This document shows positions 58,213 through 64,000 of a stretch of DNA of 64,000 nt, in pieces. The DNA lies in NCBI GenBank assembly GCA_028023455.1, contig JAQFVV010000186.1:2260700-2324699 (forward strand), in the 5' to 3' direction. A program made the position numbers and the translations under genes. Under the pieces are notes generated by a model. It saw only the letters and a program-made list of their open reading frames with translations, had not been told where the DNA came from and searched no databases. This stretch comes from Epiperipatus broadwayi. Lineage: Eukaryota > Onychophora > Udeonychophora > Euonychophora > Peripatidae. Positions within the stretch are counted from its first letter, which is position 1; every line of letters begins with the position of its first letter.

Positions 58213-60356
58213 TATAACGATCCGGAGAAAGGAGACTTAATGTAAACTGCACTACACAGGTGCCAGCTAGGCATTTGAACCTAAAAAAATTTATATAGTA
58301 GGCAGATACGTAAGTTTAAAAAAAAAATTATATATTGGTTGATTCCGGTCGTTAGCCCATTGTCACTAGCTCAGTGGAATAGCAGAGAATTATATTTTAT
58401 AAATTCTTGTCTAAGAATATTTTTTTAAAAAAAGAATAAAATAAGCCACTGCCAGTAATTATACACACAAACATTTATTAACGCACATATAAATTTTGAA
58501 TCATTTTAACATTACTTTTACTTTATAATTTTAACTTGATTTTACATTTTAATTTTTATAAGTTTACATTTTAAATTTTATAAGTTCGCACAGATGGATT
58601 TATAAAATGTGTTTTTAATGTTGAGTATAGATCGGTTACATAGATTACACAGTCAAAAACATTTCAAAATAAACGATCAAAATATAAAGTCATTGATGGA
58701 AATGCAGAGGGGAATTTATAAGAAACCCAATGGCATTCATCATAAGATGCCACAAGACACCAATAACTTAAAAGACATCTGACATAAATACATCTTAGAT
58801 ACTCACCGTAAGGTATCAGTATTTACCGAATGTCTATACATTTTGATCAAATATGAAAACCAAAAACATAATTAACCGGTAACGAACCCATGCAAGCATC
58901 TATACCCAACTTAAATTTAATGCATTTTTATTTAGAGTGTTGAGTATGAATAGATTACACAGATTTGCATTTGAAAAGAAAATATTCTATCCTTATTTAA
59001 CCTTAGGCCAAAAGTTCGCAGTCAAACCGGCGTCAATCCATCTGATACATTGATGTATTCAATGTAGCATGAAAATACAACAGCACAATATACTATACTG
59101 TCAGGAATGGACATCTGAACAGTATGGTTAGAGAAGACATTGACTCTTGTCCAATACAGAAATATTACATCTGTACGGCAAGAAGAACAATAAAATAAAA
59201 ACTCCATAAGAAGAGACCGTGGCCCTTTTTGCCGACTTACAATCCCATTCTTAGGCAACAAGGTTTTGTGTGGCGTATACAGTGATTCTGCCCATAGCGA
59301 ACCTCATACTACATCTACTAATTACACCAATATATCCAATCCATTGACCTAATTCAACTACGAAACAAATAACCTAAGATTACCCTCCCCTAATATAACT
59401 TTACAAATCCATATAGCCATTCACGCCCGACTTAAGTTTAACATTTATATAATTTAATTTATCGCAAAACAAAAATCATAAATAAAACTTAAAGAACAAA
59501 AAAAAATGGAAATGATTTTAAAAAGGAAATACATCAAATAAAAAGAATTAATAACGAATTTAGTTTGGTCAGATAGGATTCTATTTCTATAAATTAAATA
59601 CTGGGAAAGTTTACATTTTAAAGTTCTTAGTGTTTTCAAATTTATATTGTTCATTAGATTTTATAAAGTTCTTACGGTTTTAACAAGTCTGTAGTTTCTA
59701 ATTTCTTGCAGTTGCTTGCCATTTGGAGCCAGCGTTAATTCCCTTGATGTCCTATGGTCCTCAATCTAGGAAAACGATGTCATTTCTCTTTCATTTTTTT
59801 AACGAGATTGAAGGGATTGAAGAGTGCATCTTTTCAATCCCTTCTCCTTCACTCCACACTAAAACATATCTGTCATCTCTCAATAATAACTAACTCAATC
59901 ATTTCCAAACTTTTCCTTTTATATTAATTTTAAGGATTCAATTGACAGTACGTCATTGATGTGATGGTCCTTTCACTGAGGTCCGATTCCATTGTTTTTC
60001 TCTCATGTCTGAGCATTGCTTCTACATTTAAATGCCCAAGGCTAGTTTACATTGACTAATTAAAATAATCATTTCCATTTTTCAATAACATTAATTAATT
60101 TGTTTTCAAACTTAAAGATATATTTTTATCTCTAAATCTTTTTTAAGTTTTTGCTTTTACAATACCTTTTCTATTTTTAATAAAGTTTTATTTTAATAAT
60201 TTTTTTCATCTGTGCGATTTTATATAGATACGAGTTTAGTATAGAATTTTAATTTTCAATTTTTAATTCTTAAAAAAAGAAGTTTTATTTGCGAACTTTT
60301 ATTTTTTTCATGTTTACTAATAAAAAAACAATGTAACAACGTCTGTGCCCATTACA
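58213..60356 (-). repeat. Solo-LTR-like 2.14-kb repeat, copy 2
   Basis: On the minus strand it starts TGTAATGGGCACAGACG (60356) and ends GGATCGTTATA (58213). It is flanked by a perfect 5-bp direct repeat ATAAC (58208-58212 and 60357-60361), which fixes both ends. It is the opposite-orientation relative of 34632-36891. The TATAAAAG box (59916-59923) and the ATTGAAGGGATTGAAGAG stem region are conserved. A 5-bp duplication, TG start and TATA box argue for a solo LTR of a Ty3-type element. The last bases TA instead of CA are atypical. Confidence 0.7.
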
Positions 60357-60399
60357 ATAACATTGCCAACAATTTTTCTATTTCTTTGCTTGTTTTTTT

Positions 60400-61440
60400 T
60401 CTAAATTATCAATAATAGTTCCATAATTTCCTGGAACTTTTCTCTTTATAGATTTAATTACATACTTCTCCTTTAAAATTTAAAACATTTGGCAATTAAA
60501 AAGACATAATAACTGTAAAGAAAATTTTATTTTTTTACTATTTACTACTATGTAATTCTTTATACAACTCTTCCATACATTTCATATTCCTTTTTTTAAG
60601 TTATCTTGTTGCTGGTCTTAATAACATACATTATCTTCTCATTGATTTTAGTCAAATCTGCATCAACTTCAAAGTCCATTAATATTTTAAAATAACTTGC
60701 AAGTTTTCATTTAAATTCACTGGACTGTTTCTGAAGGTTAGGAATATCAAATACAAATATTTTCTTAATAGGTTTTATCTCAAGTTTTTAATTAACATAT
60801 ATCTTCTCATTATTTAATGATCACTTCCTATGTTGAATTTTAAAACTTATTTTTTTTAGCCAAAATACAATACAATTCTATTGTACTTTCATTTGGATGC
60901 TTGCAAACTTATTTCTGTTTAGCTTTTTTCTAAAAGAAAAAAATCAGAAAATTTTTCTGGAAAATCTATCACCATAATCAAATTTACCACAATAGTATTA
61001 TCTTTCAATCATTTATCAGTTGTAAACATTAATGCCTTTAATGACAATTTGGTTTTAATCAAAAGTGATTTTTACATCCACACAAAAATCCACTGATCAA
61101 CACACTAAAAAGTTGGGATATACACTTGAATTGTCTGCATTTGATATCTTCTACCAAATTGAATAACTTCTCTCATCACTTTTACTGAAATATTCTCAAT
61201 CTCTATAATCTTCCATTTTTGTCTAAAATGAATCCCACCCCATTAGTGCTTCCTTTGTGTCCCTGTAGTAAAATCCAGCAATAATCCAATTAATATCAGA
61301 CAGTTCTTCCAATTTGTGCAATTTAACATCACTTGGGAGTGATGTGCAGTTATGAGCACCTATACAAAATATTACATCTGCGATTGAAGCTTCTTAGTAC
61401 TCTGCTTTTGACATGCAACTACTGTCCTTGATGAATATAA
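60400..61440 (-). pseudogene. RTE-like LINE endonuclease remnant
   Basis: On the minus strand LHKLEELSDINWIIAGFYYR followed by DTKEALMGWDSF and later YPN-type blocks resemble the APE-like endonuclease of the LINE family (INWDIIG..E.R.KG..NGVGF). This is the part missing from the 4555-6146 copy. The linker before RT follows (to about 60400: CMEELYKELH-like). Heavily decayed. Confidence 0.6.
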
Positions 61441-61529
61441 ATTTGTAATAATAACCATGATTTAAATTTGTCTTTCATGTTTGAAAATATTTACTAAGAA
61501 AAAAATCTTCACATAAGCATTCATGAGTT

Positions 61530-61815
61530 GCTATTATGTTTTGGGTTTGCAGATTATGAAAAGACATTTGATTTTGTAAGGACTTCTTCAGTGATTAAAG
61601 TATTGGAAGAATATTTATCAAAATGCAACAGCCACAACAAATTTACAGTTATACAAACAAGACAAATATTGGTTTGTTCAACAGACTGATTCCATATCTC
61701 CAAAAGATTTTACAGCAGTTTTAAAAGAAATATTTTGTGCATTAACATGGAAGGTAAAGATTTAACAATAAATGGAGATTATGTAAGTCATCACAAATTT
61801 GCAGATGATGACAAA
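61530..61815 (+). pseudogene. RTE-like LINE RT fragment
   Basis: Contains TTGCTATTATGTTTTGGGTT..GATTATGAAAAGACATTTGA (the DYEKAFD motif), then ATTTACAGTTATAC and GTTTGTTCAACAGACTGATTC (the VRQGDSI region), to CACAAATTTGCAGATGATGA (FADD). Very like 39240-39560 and 40370-40690, so these three share a recent common source. Confidence 0.75.
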
Positions 61816-61881
61816 TGCATATCCACCTTCTGGAAATGATTTGTTTTGTATCTTTTATTAGGATAAATTTTTTTCTTATAG

Positions 61882-61966
61882 ATGCCTTTGAGATTTGTCA
61901 ACTTTTGGGGTACAAGACAAAAATGAAGAATACTTTTGGAGATTCCGAAACTATGGATTATCTCGG
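61882..61966 (+). CDS. Candidate internal exon of unidentified gene
   Basis: Acceptor ATTTTTTTCTTATAG at 61881 and donor CTCGG|GTAAGAAG at 61966 bound 85 nt read as 2 nt, 27 codons and 2 nt. The peptide has AFEICQLLGYKTKMKN and TFGDSETMDYL. The other two frames stop early. Entering phase 2 completes a codon with the single base left by 30073-30170. I do not recognise the protein. The donor matches the consensus at all six intronic positions except one. Confidence 0.5.
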
Positions 61967-62199
61967 GTAAGAAGTATTATATATGATTTGAAAGACAATT
62001 TTTTGAGGAATAAAAAGAAATTATCAACGACAATGCAATTTAAACTTAGTTAATGATAAATTAGAAATTATGAACAAACAATAAAGTAATAATTATGTCG
62101 GATGTTGAAAAAATAGACCATTATTTCAATATATATATATATATAAAACAAACTACATGCAAACTTCTTTATAAATCTTGATTTATTATATGAACATTA

Positions 62200-62305
62200 T
62201 AAAGATCACATGATCACCATCTCTTATACTAGCATATCCATTGATTACTCTGGTTGGCACAGGATGGCACTACTGTATGGAGAGTTTTGCCTTGTTTAAC
62301 ATTAT
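62200..62305. repeat. Hairpin-family MITE, reversed and partial
   Basis: TCACATGATCACCATCTCTTATAC, then ATCCATTGATTACTCTGGTTGG, then GGCACTACTGTATGGAGAG and TTTTGCCTTGTTTAA: the family's modules with one end only. Confidence 0.8.
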
Positions 62306-62539
62306 AAAGTACAAAAAATTACTCCAACATTTGGGCCATATTTTTTTATAGTCTTTATCAAGGAACAACTAAAAAATATGTGAATAAAACAATAAATATA
62401 AATACAAATATTCCACAATAATCCAATACATATAACAAACTTACCTTAAAACTCTTCTAATAAATAATCTTAAATTTCCATTACATTCGTTTCTTAAATA
62501 CCTTTCTTAAAAATAATCTCCTATAATTATTTAATATAT

Positions 62540-62968
62540 AGGGTATATGAGCACAGACTTTCACACCACTCCCCACACTATCTCATAACATTGATACACT
62601 TGAACACATATATGTTGAAAAGATAAATAATCACCAATACATGTATTTCATGCTAAACCAGCAATCCTCAGTTGGTCCAGATTACCATCTCTACACATAT
62701 ATGCTATAAGTGCTCAGATATATATTAAGATAGCCAATACTCATACTTTAATGGACATGCTTCAATCTACTCCACACTCCAACTCTTCAACCATCCATCC
62801 AATTGAAAGGCCACCCTGAGGCCGAGGTTCTTATCACACCCATGTTGACCTAAGGTCAATATGACCCATAATCCATTTAATACATATACAAGGGATGGGC
62901 AGACATCTCTACTATGAGATAGTGTGGACAGTGGTGGGTCATGTGAAAGTCTGTGCTCATATACCCTA
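62540..62968. repeat. Intact 429-bp MITE with 50-bp terminal inverted repeats
   Basis: AGGGTATATGAGCACAGACT..CACACTATCTCA on the left pairs with TGAGATAGTGTGG..AGTCTGTGCTCATATACCCT on the right. Bounded by TA-rich flanks, suggesting a TA target. No coding. The truncated relative is at 7000-7215. Confidence 0.9.
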
Positions 62969-64000
62969 AATATTACATATATAGACACAGGCATATAATA
63001 AGCCTGTGTTTCAGTTATTATAATTATTTAATTAAATCAACCTTTTTTTCACTTAACAAGCTATTCATTACAAGTTTCATTTCATTAATATAAATTCCTT
63101 CTGATCAAAGCTTGTGATGGAGTTTGATCATCATAATCACCATACAATACCTTCTCCTTTGATGTTAAGAAATGTGTGCTAACCATTATTTCCACAGTCC
63201 TCACCTTCAATACAAAATTATTCCATTTTTTATGATTCCCCTAATTCATTCACCTAGGAATATCTTGAGTCATCCTCATTTGAAGCAAATTCCAGAAACT
63301 TATTGTAGAAAATTTATCAGTTTGTATCCCAATCTATCACTCAACCATTACTTAACAAAAATAATAACTATCCCAATGGTACGCAATTTGTCAGGACTCA
63401 AATGATCATTATTGCAGTAAAGCCTTATGTGCCTCCACATCCTCATAAAACAGATTCAATTCCCGCTCATAGATAATTTGAACCATACAGGTTCATTTAG
63501 CATCAAACAAGGTTAATGATCACTAACCCTACACCAAGTCAACCTTCTCTGTGATGGATGCATACTGAGGATTTAATCAAAAATGAAACCTCGTATTACA
63601 TTATGTGGGTAATTAAGCTTACTCATTATAATGGGTATAAATTTTTCAAAAGTAGCATAGAACATCCAGATGATAAAATGTCGACCAACTCTAAGCTCTT
63701 CATTTATTTCCTATTTTAAAAAAATCCACAGCTGCTACTTAAATTTCCAGCTTATATTTAGTAATGATTAACAGCAATTTAATTTATCACCATATGTTTT
63801 AATTGGTGATAATTTACAATATGTTTATAAATAGCTAGATGCATCATTTACTGTTTTTTACAAAATATCCCAAGATTTATGTGTTTATGACACACAATCA
63901 CTTGATTCAACTGGATCTTCTCACGGTTTTATTATTAGTTGAGCCAAAATAAAATATTTATTATTTTTATTAACTTTTTGATTGAAACATAAAAAAAAAT
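62969..64000. other. AT-rich region with faint minus-strand coding traces
   Basis: No gene called. On the minus strand between about 63420 and 63100 short blocks such as LRTIGIVIIFVK and KEKVLYGDYDDQTPSQ look like an eroded transposon protein, separated by stops. The plus-strand frame 63172-63405 is the antisense shadow of this. Confidence 0.35.

Noticed and set aside
63172-63405. 77-codon plus-strand frame
   Set aside because: The opposite strand has more protein-like text, and neither is intact.
1-64000. CRISPR arrays, rRNA, complete tRNA genes, bacterial operons
   Set aside because: None seen on reading both strands. Repeats are transposon-derived and splice signals are eukaryotic.

Overview
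The window is metazoan nuclear DNA, very rich in A+T (about three quarters by eye), with spliceosomal splice signals and a dense load of transposable elements. The mix of Tigger/pogo, Merlin, hAT, Penelope-like, RTE-like LINE and Mag-like Ty3 elements fits an arthropod or another invertebrate. I cannot name the species. Nothing bacterial, organellar or CRISPR-like is present.

Host genes are sparse. The only long uninterrupted host-type gene is an intronless C2H2 zinc-finger gene on the minus strand (31653-33056). Three short exon-like islands on the plus strand (3657-3834, 30073-30170, 61882-61966) have good splice sites and mutually compatible phases, so they may be exons of one gene whose introns are filled with transposons. 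A second minus-strand gene is hinted at by 42801-42848, 42208-42243 and a terminal-exon candidate at 20146-20223. A coding-like island at 6359-6583 is readable on both strands.

Region by region. 0.9-2.9 kb: decayed ZBED/GTF2IRD2-like hAT element. 4.6-6.1 kb: 5'-truncated RTE-like LINE. 8.8-19.1 kb: a nearly intact LTR element with LTRs of about 3.25 kb, a Lys-type primer-binding site and a polypurine tract. Instead of a normal pol it carries a coiled-coil Gag-like ORF, a coding tandem array (WYRE repeats) and an integrase-like tail. 20.5-24.4 kb: Merlin transposon with inverted arms of about 1.16 kb. 25.8-27.4 kb and 54.4-55.9 kb: two decayed copies of one hAT-like coding element in opposite orientation. 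29.3-30.0 kb: Penelope-like fragment. 34.6-36.9 kb and 58.2-60.4 kb: two oppositely oriented copies of a 2.1-2.3 kb solo-LTR-like repeat. 38.6-41.3 kb: stacked LINE remains. 49.5-54.0 kb: Tigger element split by a Mag-like retrotransposon. 56.7-61.8 kb: further LINE pieces, one interrupted by a textbook hAT MITE. Several hairpin MITEs are scattered throughout.

The best candidate for something undescribed is the 10.3 kb element at 8792-19078: a recently inserted (LTRs nearly identical), apparently non-autonomous element with giant LTRs, an A_AAA_AAG frameshift site and a repeat-built protein.
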